Assembly (NCBI GenBank): GCA_937912025.1
Contig: CALDOZ010000009.1
Span: 10,052-74,051 of the forward strand
Reading direction: 5' to 3'
Source: an uncultured Clostridia bacterium
GTDB lineage: Bacteria; Bacillota; Clostridia; Christensenellales; Borkfalkiaceae
Length of the DNA: 64,000 nt
Positions 36,706 to 44,802 of this stretch are shown here, piece by piece. Below the pieces are notes generated by a model that did no database searches, had not been told where the DNA came from, and was given only the letters and a program-made list of their open reading frames with translations. Each line of letters begins with the position of its first letter. Positions within the stretch are counted from its first letter, which is position 1. A program made the position numbers and the translations under genes.

Positions 36706-37521
36706 ATGAGCAATTACGATTTTAATAATAAAACGGTTATTTTGACGGGCGCATCTTCAGGCATAGGTAAATGCATTGCCGAAATTTTAATTAACGAGTA
36801 TAACGCTACCGTTTACGCCGTTGCAAGAAGTGAACAAAAATTAATAGACGTTAAAAACTCTTTTAACCAAAAAAGCAATTTGTATATTGTTACCCCTTTT
36901 GACGTTGGCGTGCACGAAAATTGGCAAAACTTTTATACTAACTTGGTTTCAAGTGGCGCTAACCCGTCAGTTTTAATAAATTGCGCGGGAGTTTTACCTA
37001 AGTTTTCTAGCGTGAATTTTACCGACGTTAAAACTATCGAAGACGTTATGAATATCAACTTTTTTTCAATAGTTTATTCTTCAAAAACCGTTTTACCATT
37101 AATTAGAAAAAATAAAGGTATAATGATTAACGTAATTAGTTCTTCCGCTCTTTGCCCGTTTAGTGGAGTTGCAAGTTACTCAGCGTCAAAAGCGGGAGCG
37201 GAAAGATTTTCAGAATGTTTACAAGTTGAAGAAACTAACCTTTCTGTTTTAACTGCTATGCCGGGCTTTACTAAGACTGAAGTTTTAAGAAGTCAAACGG
37301 CTACCGATAAAGAAAAAGGGCTTATAGGTCGAATATCGGCAAATCCTATGCGTGTTGCAAGAAAAATTTTAAACAGCGCTAAAAAACGCAAAAAACGTGT
37401 AATTATAGGTATTGACGCGCACTTTATGAACTTTTTGTTTAAGTTTTTCCCACGCTCCGCCCCACGCATTATTACTTGGTTTTTGAAAAAAACAAAAATG
37501 AAAATTTTTGAAGATATATAA
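36706..37521 (+). CDS. SDR family NAD(P)-dependent oxidoreductase
   Basis: 271 residues with a classical short-chain dehydrogenase core: TGASSGIG cofactor loop, LINCAGVLP, catalytic Ser in VISSSA, and YSASK Tyr-Lys. A basic C-terminal extension of about 50 residues (SAKKRKKRVIIG...WFLKKTKMK) may contact membranes; substrate unknown. TAAAAT (36694-36699) lies 6 nt before the ATG and there is no Shine-Dalgarno, so a leaderless mRNA is predicted. It sits in the accessory insertion between lon and clpX. Confidence 0.88.
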   Translation: MSNYDFNNKTVILTGASSGIGKCIAEILINEYNATVYAVARSEQKLIDVKNSFNQKSNLYIVTPFDVGVHENWQNFYTNLVSSGANPSVLINCAGVLPKFSSVNFTDVKTIEDVMNINFFSIVYSSKTVLPLIRKNKGIMINVISSSALCPFSGVASYSASKAGAERFSECLQVEETNLSVLTAMPGFTKTEVLRSQTATDKEKGLIGRISANPMRVARKILNSAKKRKKRVIIGIDAHFMNFLFKFFPRSAPRIITWFLKKTKMKIFEDI

Positions 37522-37548
37522 AAAACAGCGGAATTTTCCGCTGTTTTT
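37521..37548. terminator. Bidirectional terminator between SDR and zinc-ribbon genes
   Basis: AAAAACAGCGGAA / TTCCGCTGTTTTT arms around a 2-nt centre. It serves two convergent genes and overlaps the stop codon of the zinc-ribbon gene. Confidence 0.8.
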
Positions 37549-38198
37549 TAGTGTGTATGATATTTTATTAAAACGCTATCGTTTTTATCAAAAACGTCCC
37601 CTACTTTAAATTCTTCAATTCCGTTGATGCTAACTGAAAGAATTGTATCGTTTTTAATATTATCTTTTTCATATAAATCGCGAACTGCTACAATAGATAT
37701 TTTTTGAAATCCTATATTTTTAAACAAAGAAACAACGTCACCGTATTTACAACCAAATAAATCTATTAATTGTTTTGTAATTGTAATTTGTGATTGCAAT
37801 TTATCTTTGTTTTCATCTTCTTTTTCTTCATTATTCACAAATATATACGCCCCTGTAAATACAGTTATAAAACTTAATGCTCCACCTGCAACGTATGAGC
37901 CAGCCGCCAACAAAAAAACACTTAATGCAACCCCAAGCAAAAATGCGCTTATTTTTATATATTTAATAACCCTTTGTTCTTTTAATTCTTTTTCTTTAAT
38001 TTCAAGTTGTTTTAGTTTTATTTTTTTATCTAAGTCAGTTTCTTCTTCGTTTGAATATTTAATTTTATTAGCATTTTCTTCAACGTCTATTTTCGCGCCA
38101 CAAAACGGGCAAAACGTACTGTGAACGTTTTCTTTAATTTCTACAAACGAATTACAATTATCACATTTTAAAGTGATTTTTTCATTTTCGTTAACCAT
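37548..38198 (-). CDS. Zinc-ribbon membrane protein with PASTA-like C-terminal module
   Basis: 216 residues. An N-terminal zinc ribbon (CDNCNSF...CPFCGAK, two CxxC pairs) is followed by a charged coiled-coil-like stretch (residues 50-80) and two membrane helices (about 82-125). The cytosolic or external C-terminal module (YGDVVSLFKNIGFQKI...FDKNDSVLIKYHTH) resembles PASTA-like domains found on many clostridial membrane proteins. Function unknown. Its promoter is covered by an operator shared with the divergent Xre regulator. Confidence 0.7.
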   Translation of the reverse strand: MVNENEKITLKCDNCNSFVEIKENVHSTFCPFCGAKIDVEENANKIKYSNEEETDLDKKIKLKQLEIKEKELKEQRVIKYIKISAFLLGVALSVFLLAAGSYVAGGALSFITVFTGAYIFVNNEEKEDENKDKLQSQITITKQLIDLFGCKYGDVVSLFKNIGFQKISIVAVRDLYEKDNIKNDTILSVSINGIEEFKVGDVFDKNDSVLIKYHTH

Positions 38199-38238
38199 TA
38201 ATTCTTCTCCTTTGCTAGTCTTAATTTAGAATATTATA

Positions 38239-38268
38239 ATTGTATCAAAAATAAAATAGTCTTGTCAA
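38239..38268 (-). promoter_or_regulatory. Promoter of the zinc-ribbon gene
   Basis: TTGACA (38263-38268), 18 nt, TACAAT (38239-38244) on the minus strand. The -35 box is the centre of the palindrome at 38254-38276. Confidence 0.65.
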
Positions 38269-38276
38269 GACTATTT
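38254..38276. promoter_or_regulatory. Palindromic operator of the Xre regulator
   Basis: A perfect 23-bp palindrome: AAATAGTCTTG, T, CAAGACTATTT. Extra AGTCTT half-sites lie at 38217-38222 and 38277-38282. It covers the -35 box of the zinc-ribbon gene and lies upstream of the xre-like gene, so one bound dimer could control both. Confidence 0.7.
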
Positions 38277-38300
38277 AGTCTTATTTGGAATAAATCTGAC

Positions 38301-38306
38301 TATACT
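38301..38306 (+). promoter_or_regulatory. -10 box for a leaderless xre-like mRNA
   Basis: TATACT followed by 6 nt and the ATG at 38313. There is no Shine-Dalgarno and no clear -35 box. Confidence 0.45.
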
Positions 38307-38312
38307 TAAAAT

Positions 38313-38522
38313 ATGAAAAACAAATTATCGCAAAGAATAAAAGAATTGCGCATTGAAAATAGTATCAGTCAAAAAGACCTTGCTATTGCTTGTAACGTAA
38401 AGCAATCTTGCATAAGTAAGTGGGAGCGTGGCGCAACGCTACCAGATATTGATATGCTTATAACACTTGCCGAAGTTTTTAACGTTACTAGCGACTATTT
38501 AATAGGGCTAAAAGATTTTTAA
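38313..38522 (+). CDS. Xre family helix-turn-helix regulator
   Basis: 69 residues, a single Cro/C1-type HTH domain: LSQRIKELRIENSISQKDLAIACNVKQSCISKWERGATLPDI (five helices), then LAEVFNVTSDYLIGL. The small size without a sensor domain is typical of phage- or toxin-linked repressors. It is divergent from the zinc-ribbon gene, with a palindrome between them that it probably binds. It sits in the accessory insertion between lon and clpX. Confidence 0.9.
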   Translation: MKNKLSQRIKELRIENSISQKDLAIACNVKQSCISKWERGATLPDIDMLITLAEVFNVTSDYLIGLKDF

Positions 38523-38527
38523 AAAAT

Positions 38528-38566
38528 AAAGAGAGAACGGGTAAATTATCTACCTATTCTCTCTTT
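38528..38566. terminator. Bidirectional terminator between xre-like gene and clpX
   Basis: AAAGAGAGAA / TTCTCTCTTT arms with inner GGTA/TACC pairing, symmetric A and T runs, between convergent stops. Confidence 0.75.
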
Positions 38567-38571
38567 TTATT

Positions 38572-39810
38572 TTACGCTATTTTTTTGTAAACTACTTCTG
38601 GTTTTTTTACGCCTTTTACAACTTCGCCGTCGATAATAACTTTTTCAACGTTTTCAGCGCTTGGGATATCGTACATACAATCAAGCATTAAGTTTTCAAA
38701 AATAGTACGAAGTCCACGCGCACCCGTCTTTAACGAAATTGCTTTTCTTGCTATTTCGTAAACTGCTGACTCGGTAACTTCAAGGTCACAATTATCCATA
38801 CCAACAAGTTTTTTATACTGTTTAACAAGCGCGTTTTTAGGCTCGGTCATAATTTTAACGAGCGCATCTTCATTAAGCGCTTCAAGAGTAACGGTAATCG
38901 GCACACGACCAACAAATTCTGGAATTAAACCGTATTTTGTTAAATCTTGCGGTTGAACGTCGTTTAAAACAAGAGGATTTTCACCTTCTTTAGTGGTAAT
39001 ATTACCGCCAAAACCAAGGCTTGATACGTCTTTACGCTTTTCTATAATTTTATCAAGACCAACGAAAGCGCCACCGCAAATAAATAAAATATTAGTGGTG
39101 TCAATATGCAAAAGTTCTTGTTGTGGGTGTTTTCTTCCGCCTTGAGGAGGTACTGACGCTACCGTGCTTTCAATAATTTTTAAAAGCGCTTGTTGAACGC
39201 CTTCGCCCGATACGTCACGCGTGATAGATACGTTTTCAGACTTGCGCGCAATTTTGTCAATCTCGTCAATATAAACTATACCACGCTCGGCGCGTTCAAT
39301 ATCATAGTCGGCATTTTGAATGAGTTTAAGTAAAATATTTTCAACGTCTTCGCCAACGTAGCCAGCCTCAGTTAACGTAGTAGCGTCGGCAACGGCAAAA
39401 GGCACGTTTAAAATTTTTGCAAGCGTTCTAGCAAGTAGCGTTTTACCAGAACCGGTTGGGCCTAAAAGTAAAACGTTGCTTTTTTCAATTTCAGTATCGT
39501 CGTCTAACTTTGTTTTAGAATTTATTCTTTTATAATGATTATATACGGCAACGGATAAAACTTTCTTCGCTTTATCTTGACCAACTATATATTTGTCAAG
39601 CTCGTCTTTAATTTCCTTTGGTTTTTTAAGTTCAATTTCAGAAGTTACGCTTTCGCTTTCTTCTTCACTTAAAATCATATTACAAATTTCAAGACATTCG
39701 TCGCAAATATACAAACCGTTAGGTCCTGCAACGAGTTTTTTTGCAAGTTCTTTGGGTTTACCGCAAAACGCGCAATAAAGTCCGTTACCAAGAGTTTCGT
39801 TATTAGCCAT
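38572..39810 (-). CDS. clpX: ATP-dependent Clp protease ATP-binding subunit ClpX
   Basis: 412 residues. The N-terminal zinc-binding domain (YCAFCGKPKEL...YICDECLEICN) binds adaptors and substrates. The AAA+ core has Walker A LLGPTGSGKTLLARTLA, Walker B IVYIDEIDKIARK and the sensor region. It unfolds substrates for ClpP, whose gene lies 9 nt upstream. AAGGAG precedes the ATG. Confidence 0.97.
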   Translation of the reverse strand: MANNETLGNGLYCAFCGKPKELAKKLVAGPNGLYICDECLEICNMILSEEESESVTSEIELKKPKEIKDELDKYIVGQDKAKKVLSVAVYNHYKRINSKTKLDDDTEIEKSNVLLLGPTGSGKTLLARTLAKILNVPFAVADATTLTEAGYVGEDVENILLKLIQNADYDIERAERGIVYIDEIDKIARKSENVSITRDVSGEGVQQALLKIIESTVASVPPQGGRKHPQQELLHIDTTNILFICGGAFVGLDKIIEKRKDVSSLGFGGNITTKEGENPLVLNDVQPQDLTKYGLIPEFVGRVPITVTLEALNEDALVKIMTEPKNALVKQYKKLVGMDNCDLEVTESAVYEIARKAISLKTGARGLRTIFENLMLDCMYDIPSAENVEKVIIDGEVVKGVKKPEVVYKKIA

Positions 39811-39819
39811 TAAATCTCC

Positions 39820-40404
39820 TTACTGTCTACTTTTAAAAATTTTATCAATTAACCCGTAACTCAACGCTTCGTCTGCGCTAAGGTAATTATCTCTATCAGT
39901 ATCTTTTTCAACTTCTTCAATAGGTTTACCAGTATTTTCAGATAAAATTTTATTGAGTTTATTTTTAATTTTAATAATATGGTCGGCTTGAATTTTAATA
40001 TCGCTTGCTTGACCTTGCGCTCCGCCAAGTGGTTGGTGAATCATAATTTCGCTATTAGGTAAAGCAAATCTTTTACCCTTTGTTCCGCTTGAAAGCAAGA
40101 AAGCGCCCATTGACGCCGCCATACCAATACAAATAGTGTTAACGTCGCACTTAATATAGTTCATCGTGTCGTAAATTGCAAGACCAGCGGTAACCGAACC
40201 GCCTGGACTATTTATATAAATAGAAATATCTTTATCAGGGTCTTTACCTTCAAGATAAATAAGTTGAGCAACAACGGTGTTTGCTACCGCGTCGTTAATT
40301 TCGCCTGATAACATAATAATTCTATCTTCAAGTAAACGTGAATAGATATCGTAAGAGCGTTCGCCTTTATTAGACTGCTCTATAACCATAGGTATTAATG
40401 CCAT
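39820..40404 (-). CDS. clpP: ATP-dependent Clp protease proteolytic subunit ClpP
   Basis: 194 residues, standard length. The catalytic Ser98 (GMAASMGAF) and His123 (IMIHQPLGG) are in place, with the third residue, Asp, in the C-terminal TDRDNYLSADEA region. It forms the tetradecameric chamber partnered by ClpX. A strong hairpin separates it from tig, so it may be expressed partly by read-through. Confidence 0.97.
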   Translation of the reverse strand: MALIPMVIEQSNKGERSYDIYSRLLEDRIIMLSGEINDAVANTVVAQLIYLEGKDPDKDISIYINSPGGSVTAGLAIYDTMNYIKCDVNTICIGMAASMGAFLLSSGTKGKRFALPNSEIMIHQPLGGAQGQASDIKIQADHIIKIKNKLNKILSENTGKPIEEVEKDTDRDNYLSADEALSYGLIDKIFKSRQ

Positions 40405-40424
40405 ATAAACTCCTTATAGAGATT

Positions 40425-40455
40425 ACAATCCGCTATATTAAATATAACGGATTGT
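40425..40455 (-). repeat. Strong hairpin in the tig-clpP gap
   Basis: 15-nt arms ACAATCCGCTATATT and AATATAACGGATTGT with one mismatch. It lacks a U-run in the direction of transcription (the next bases are AATCTC), so it looks like a processing or attenuation hairpin rather than a standard terminator. Confidence 0.6.
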
Positions 40456-40474
40456 GAAAAATTATTTTATTTAA

Positions 40475-41761
40475 TTAGTCAATTTTGTTATTTGCTGTTA
40501 AGAAAGCAAAAAGTTTTTCGATAAGTACGTTGTTTTCAAAATAACTGAGTTGATTTTGAGGAATAGATTTTTTGTATTCTTCAACGTCTTTACCCATAGC
40601 GGCTGCTTGTTCAGCGATTTTAGCGTCGATTTCGCTATCTTCGGCTTTGATGTTTTCAAGTTTAATAATTTCTTCAATAACAAGTTGAGTTTTAACTTGT
40701 TCTTTTGCTTGTTTTTCAAAAGATTTTCTATAATCAGCCATAGTTTGACCAACGTATTTAAGATAATCTTCAAGTTTAAGACCTTGATACATCATTCTAT
40801 ATTCCATATCGCGAACGTTGTTGTCAATTTGTCTTTCAACAAGCGCTTTTGGAACTTCAACTTCTGAAGAGTCTGCAATAGTTTTAATAAGTTTATCTTC
40901 AGTTTCGTACTTAGCCTTTTTATCGTTTGCTTCTTGAAGTTTTTTCTTAGTTGCTTGTTTGTACGCGTCAAGATTTTCTTCACCGGCAGCGTCTTTAATA
41001 AACTCGTCGTTCACTTCAGGAAGTTCTTTAATTTTAATGCCGTTAAGTTTAACGTGGAAGATAGCAGGTTTGCCTTTAAGTTCTTCAGCGTGATATTCGT
41101 CAGGGAATTTAACTTCAATATCTTTTTCATCGCCAATATTCATTCCTACAACACCTTCTTCAAAGCCAGGAATAAATTGACCAGAACCAAGAACGAGTGT
41201 TTGACCTTCAGCAGTACCGCCTTGGAATTTAACCCCGTCAACCGAGCCAGAGTAATCAATATTAGTAATATCACCGCTTTGAGCAGGTCTATCAGTAACT
41301 TCAACTTCTCTTGCGTTTCTTTCAACTAAGCGTTGAAGTTCAGCGTCGATATCAGCGTCAGTTACATTATACGCAACTTTATCAACGTTTATACCTTTAT
41401 ATGCGCCAAGTTTAACTTCTGGTCTAACAGGAACGTTTGCAATTAAAACAATACCCTTTTCGTCAATTTTATCAACTTCAAGTTCAGGTCTATCAATCGC
41501 TTCGATTGTAGGTTCTTTGTCAAGAATATCATAATAATATTCAGGGAAAACAAGGTTGATTGCATCTTCAAAGAAAACGCCTGGACCGTATTGTTTTAAA
41601 ATAACGTTCATAGGAACTTTGCCTTTTCTAAAACCAGGAATATTGAATTTACCTTTGTTTTTGTTGTATGCTTTTTTTTGTGCTTCAGCCCATTCTTCAG
41701 CGTTAAGAGTAATTTTAATTTTTACGATGCTGTTTTTATCGGCTTTAAATGTATATTTCAT
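40475..41761 (-). CDS. tig: Trigger factor (ribosome-associated chaperone)
   Basis: 428 residues. The N-terminal ribosome-binding signature FNIPGFRKGKVPMNVI is present (the G-F-R-x-x-K-x-P motif). It is followed by the FKBP-type prolyl isomerase domain (DITNIDYSGSVDGVKFQGG...FIPGFEEGVVGM) and the helical C-terminal chaperone domain. First gene of the tig-clpP-clpX series. Promoter at 41799-41827. Confidence 0.97.
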   Translation of the reverse strand: MKYTFKADKNSIVKIKITLNAEEWAEAQKKAYNKNKGKFNIPGFRKGKVPMNVILKQYGPGVFFEDAINLVFPEYYYDILDKEPTIEAIDRPELEVDKIDEKGIVLIANVPVRPEVKLGAYKGINVDKVAYNVTDADIDAELQRLVERNAREVEVTDRPAQSGDITNIDYSGSVDGVKFQGGTAEGQTLVLGSGQFIPGFEEGVVGMNIGDEKDIEVKFPDEYHAEELKGKPAIFHVKLNGIKIKELPEVNDEFIKDAAGEENLDAYKQATKKKLQEANDKKAKYETEDKLIKTIADSSEVEVPKALVERQIDNNVRDMEYRMMYQGLKLEDYLKYVGQTMADYRKSFEKQAKEQVKTQLVIEEIIKLENIKAEDSEIDAKIAEQAAAMGKDVEEYKKSIPQNQLSYFENNVLIEKLFAFLTANNKID

Positions 41762-41798
41762 AAAAAATCTCCTGTAAAGGTTTTAATAGTCTTTAACT

Positions 41799-41827
41799 AT
41801 TTTAGCAAAGTTTTTATAACTTGTAAA
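41799..41827 (-). promoter_or_regulatory. Promoter of tig
   Basis: TTTACA (41822-41827), 17 nt, TAAAAT (41799-41804) on the minus strand, divergent from the rqcH promoter. Confidence 0.65.
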
Positions 41828-41856
41828 GTTATTAGCGTAATTATTTACAATTTTTA

Positions 41857-41885
41857 TTTACTTTTTACGCCTTTTTTAGTATAAT
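41857..41885 (+). promoter_or_regulatory. Promoter of rqcH
   Basis: TTTACT (41857-41862), 17 nt, TATAAT (41880-41885). Confidence 0.65.
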
Positions 41886-41925
41886 TTACCTAATAAATTT
41901 GCTTTTTAACTTTTTAAGGATTATT

Positions 41926-43617
41926 ATGCCCCAAGATTTATTTACGCTTAACTATCTTCAAAAAGAATTGAATACCACTATCGTAGGAGCAAAAATACAA
42001 AAAATCAACGTTCCAGACGATTATGAAGTAGTTTTTACCATTTACAATGGTAAGACTTTAAAATTGTGTTTGTCGGCAAGGGCTAAGTATGCAAGGGTGT
42101 CTTTATTGCGCGAGGAAAAGAAAAACCCCATCGTTGCTAAAAACTTTTGTATGCTACTTAGAAAGTATTTGCTCGGCGCGAAAATCAAAGGGGTTGAAAT
42201 TGAAGGCGAAGATAGGATAATTAAACTCGTTTTAGAAAACGAAAACGACCTTAAAGAAAAAACTACTCACCAATTATACGTTGAGATTATGAATAAATAC
42301 TCCAACGTATTCTTAGTCAATAACGGCGTAATTATGGGCGCGCTTAGACAAGCCCCGCAAAACCTTGACGGAAAACGAATAACTCTTACGGGCGCTAAAT
42401 ACACTTTACCTGAAAAGCAAAATAAAATTTCGCCATATAATAGCGAAGATTTATGCTCGGTATACTCTAAGTTTAACGGCGGAGATTTAAGTAAGTTTAT
42501 TACGCAAAATATAGACGGGTTTTCACCCGTAACGGCAAGAGAAATTGAGCATCTTATATCATTAAAGGGCGAATTTTCAATTAACACGGCAGTTGACGTT
42601 ACGTTAAGTTTTATGAATAAAAATGCCAATCCCGTAATTATTACAAGCGGCAACAAAAGCGATTATTACGCCTTTGACTATACTCATATTGACGGGGAAA
42701 GAAAGTATTTTTCTTCTATATTAGACGCTATTAGTGAGTGGGCAACTATTGAAGAATTAAAACTTAATTTTGACGTGATGAAAAACGCGTTATCTTCCAA
42801 AATTAACGCATACGAGAAAAAACAACTTAAAAATCTTGACGGCATTAACGAAAAAATTACCGAGGCTAGCGGAGCGGAAAAAGTTAAACTTTACGCCGAA
42901 CTTATAACGGCTAATATTTACGCTCTTAAAAAAGGAATGACTAAAGCGCGTTTAGTTAACTATTATAGCGAAAACGGAGACAGCATATTAATACCCCTTG
43001 ACAAAAACTTAACGCCTAATGAAAATGCTCAAAAGTATTATAAAAAGTACGCTAAACTTAAAAAGACGGCAAACGCGCTTACTCCAAGAAAAGACGAGAT
43101 TTTAAAAGAACTAAATTATATTGAGTCTATAAAATTTGAAATTGATAACGCAAGCGACATAACTACCCTTGAAGAAATTAGCGACGAAATTGCGCTTATA
43201 AACTTAAACGGAAAAGAAACTAAAACTAATAAGAAAACTAAGCGTGAAATTTCTAAGCCTAGAGAGTATATAGTTGAAAAATTCTTAGTAAAAGTCGGCA
43301 AAAATAACGTACAAAACGACGAGTTAACTTTTTCAAGCAACAGATACGATTTATGGTTACACACTAAAAACTATCACTCGTCGCACGTTATTATTCAAAC
43401 GGAAAACAAACCCGTTAGTGATAGCGTTATTCTTACGGTTGCCGAGATATGCGCATATTTTTCTAACGGTAAGCAAGGCGAAAAAATTCCCGTTGACTAC
43501 ACCCATAAAAAATACGTTAAAAAACCACCAAAAGCAAAACCTGGTAGCGTAATTTATACTGATTTTAAAACGGTTTACGTTACGCCTAATGAACACAAAG
43601 AATTACTTAAAAATTAA
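41926..43617 (+). CDS. rqcH: Rqc2 homolog RqcH (NFACT family)
   Basis: About 563 residues. The N-terminal NFACT domain (YLQKELNTTIVGAKIQKINVPD), central coiled coils, and the C-terminal NFACT-R/DUF814 domain (RYDLWLHTKNYHSSHVII) are visible. RqcH binds obstructed 50S subunits and adds C-terminal alanine tails that mark stalled peptides for ClpXP, whose genes lie just upstream. I start at 41926 (MPQDLFTLNYL), with AAGGA 5 nt upstream; an in-frame ATG at 41899 precedes that site. Confidence 0.93.
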   Translation: MPQDLFTLNYLQKELNTTIVGAKIQKINVPDDYEVVFTIYNGKTLKLCLSARAKYARVSLLREEKKNPIVAKNFCMLLRKYLLGAKIKGVEIEGEDRIIKLVLENENDLKEKTTHQLYVEIMNKYSNVFLVNNGVIMGALRQAPQNLDGKRITLTGAKYTLPEKQNKISPYNSEDLCSVYSKFNGGDLSKFITQNIDGFSPVTAREIEHLISLKGEFSINTAVDVTLSFMNKNANPVIITSGNKSDYYAFDYTHIDGERKYFSSILDAISEWATIEELKLNFDVMKNALSSKINAYEKKQLKNLDGINEKITEASGAEKVKLYAELITANIYALKKGMTKARLVNYYSENGDSILIPLDKNLTPNENAQKYYKKYAKLKKTANALTPRKDEILKELNYIESIKFEIDNASDITTLEEISDEIALINLNGKETKTNKKTKREISKPREYIVEKFLVKVGKNNVQNDELTFSSNRYDLWLHTKNYHSSHVIIQTENKPVSDSVILTVAEICAYFSNGKQGEKIPVDYTHKKYVKKPPKAKPGSVIYTDFKTVYVTPNEHKELLKN

Positions 43618-43655
43618 ATATAACCACCAACTCATTTTGCGTTGGTGGTTATATT
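43617..43655 (+). terminator. Terminator of rqcH
   Basis: AATATAACCACCAAC and its complement form a 15-bp stem with a T-run, immediately after the rqcH stop. Confidence 0.88.
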
Positions 43656-43688
43656 TTTTATTAAAATTATTAAATTTTATTAAAACGA

Positions 43689-43738
43689 CACTATCGAAAT
43701 CGGACATATTTTTTAAAAAATGTCCGATTTCGATAGTG
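43689..43738. repeat. Palindrome, copy 2
   Basis: The same 18-nt arms as copy 1 (43690-43707 and 43720-43737), here with one extra outer C-G pair, around a 12-nt centre ATTTTTTAAAAA. It marks one end of a ~290-bp unit whose other part is RNA-like element A. Confidence 0.95.
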
Positions 43739-43799
43739 CTTTACAATTATTTTTATGTTTTGTTTGCGCTTTTACATAATTTTAGACTATGATTGACTG

Positions 43800-43976
43800 T
43801 CTTAGTTATTGTGGTCAACTACAAATTTAAATGTAGTGCGGTTTTAAAGGTTTTGAAATGATTTTTTGCTTTTATATAACGGTTTAAATGCAAGCAAATC
43901 AAGGCAAATGCCCGTAGGCAATAGTTTAGGGCTTTAACGATGAGTTACGCAGTAGATAAACCGTTAGATATTGCAT
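43800..43976. ncRNA. Conserved RNA-like element A (unassigned family)
   Basis: This fills most of the 390-bp gap between convergent rqcH and the gene at 44008, with no ORF. It shares ordered boxes with element B: ATAACG (43876), CAAGCAAATCAAGGC (43891-43905; 13 of 15 identical to B), ACGAT (43937), ACGCAGTA (43947-43954) and CCGTT..ATAT (43961). AACGGTTTA (43878-43886) pairs with TAAACCGTT (43957-43965). ATGCAA (43888-43893) can pair with TTGCAT (43971-43976), giving a pseudoknot order. A plus-strand promoter is possible (TTGCGC, 18 nt, TATGAT ending 43793). The transcribed strand is not settled. Confidence 0.6.
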
Positions 43977-44007
43977 AAAAATTATTGAAAAACCTTAGCC
44001 TTTAAAA

Positions 44008-44802
44008 TTAGAATTCGACCTTAAACTTAACAATAAAACTCCTATCGCCATAACCACACGGAACTATCACTTTTTCTCGCATATATTCGGGAATACTTCT
44101 AAAAGAATTTGATGGACTATAACGATAATCTTTTAAACAATCGATATGATTTTCTTCGGTATAAGGTTGTTTAAAGGTAATAAAACCTTCGCCAGCACCA
44201 CGCCAAACGTAATCCCATTTATAATCAGAACTGTAGGCGCTTGTTTTAACGTATTCGTACTTACGGTATTCGAGCCTGTACGGGAAAATTGCATCGGAAA
44301 TAATAATGCCGTCTTTTTGAGCGAGTTGAGTTAATTTTTCTAAGAAATAGCGCTGGTCTTTGTTAGTTGTAAAAACGTACTTTTTCTTTTCAACTTCCTT
44401 AGTCGTTTTAAAGAATAAAAACTTGTTTTCAACAGTTGTTTTTTCAACTTCTTCTCTCATATTACATATAAGAGATATTAAGGGCATTTTTACGCTTCTT
44501 TCGTTTAATTTTTTGTATAACTCTAAATATTTACCTTTTAGCGTCATAGAAGATTGATAATAATCAACTAAGCCTATTGTAGCGTAGCCTTCTATAATTT
44601 TAACGTCGCCTATCGTTTCGAATTGTTTTGCTTTTGATTTTTGAAGAACGCTATCTTTAATATATTTTAAAACTAAATTAACGTGGTAATCAAACACTTC
44701 TTCGTTAAGTTTTTCAAACTCTTTTAAAAATTCGCCTCCCACGTCAGTCGTGTTTGCTCTTAATTCGTCTAAAAATGACGTTGATGGTGATTTTTCGCTC
44801 AT
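44008..44802 (-). CDS. Hypothetical protein
   Basis: 264 residues, not recognised. It is soluble, charged and without a signal peptide or membrane segment. Visible features are an N-terminal helical stretch, a VEKTTVENKFLFFKTTKEVEKKK basic segment in the middle, and an aromatic-rich region (YRLEYRKYEYVKTSAYSSDYKWDYVWRGAG) near residues 175-205. Its ATG overlaps the stop of the alpha/beta hydrolase gene by 4 nt, so the two are coupled. RNA-like element A begins about 30 nt after its stop. Confidence 0.6.
   Translation of the reverse strand: MSEKSPSTSFLDELRANTTDVGGEFLKEFEKLNEEVFDYHVNLVLKYIKDSVLQKSKAKQFETIGDVKIIEGYATIGLVDYYQSSMTLKGKYLELYKKLNERSVKMPLISLICNMREEVEKTTVENKFLFFKTTKEVEKKKYVFTTNKDQRYFLEKLTQLAQKDGIIISDAIFPYRLEYRKYEYVKTSAYSSDYKWDYVWRGAGEGFITFKQPYTEENHIDCLKDYRYSPSNSFRSIPEYMREKVIVPCGYGDRSFIVKFKVEF

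Noticed and set aside
43618..44007. RNase P RNA, tmRNA or 6S RNA in the rqcH-44008 gap
   Set aside because: None of the conserved cores of these RNAs (for example the GAGGAAAGUC of RNase P or the tmRNA tRNA-like ends) is present.
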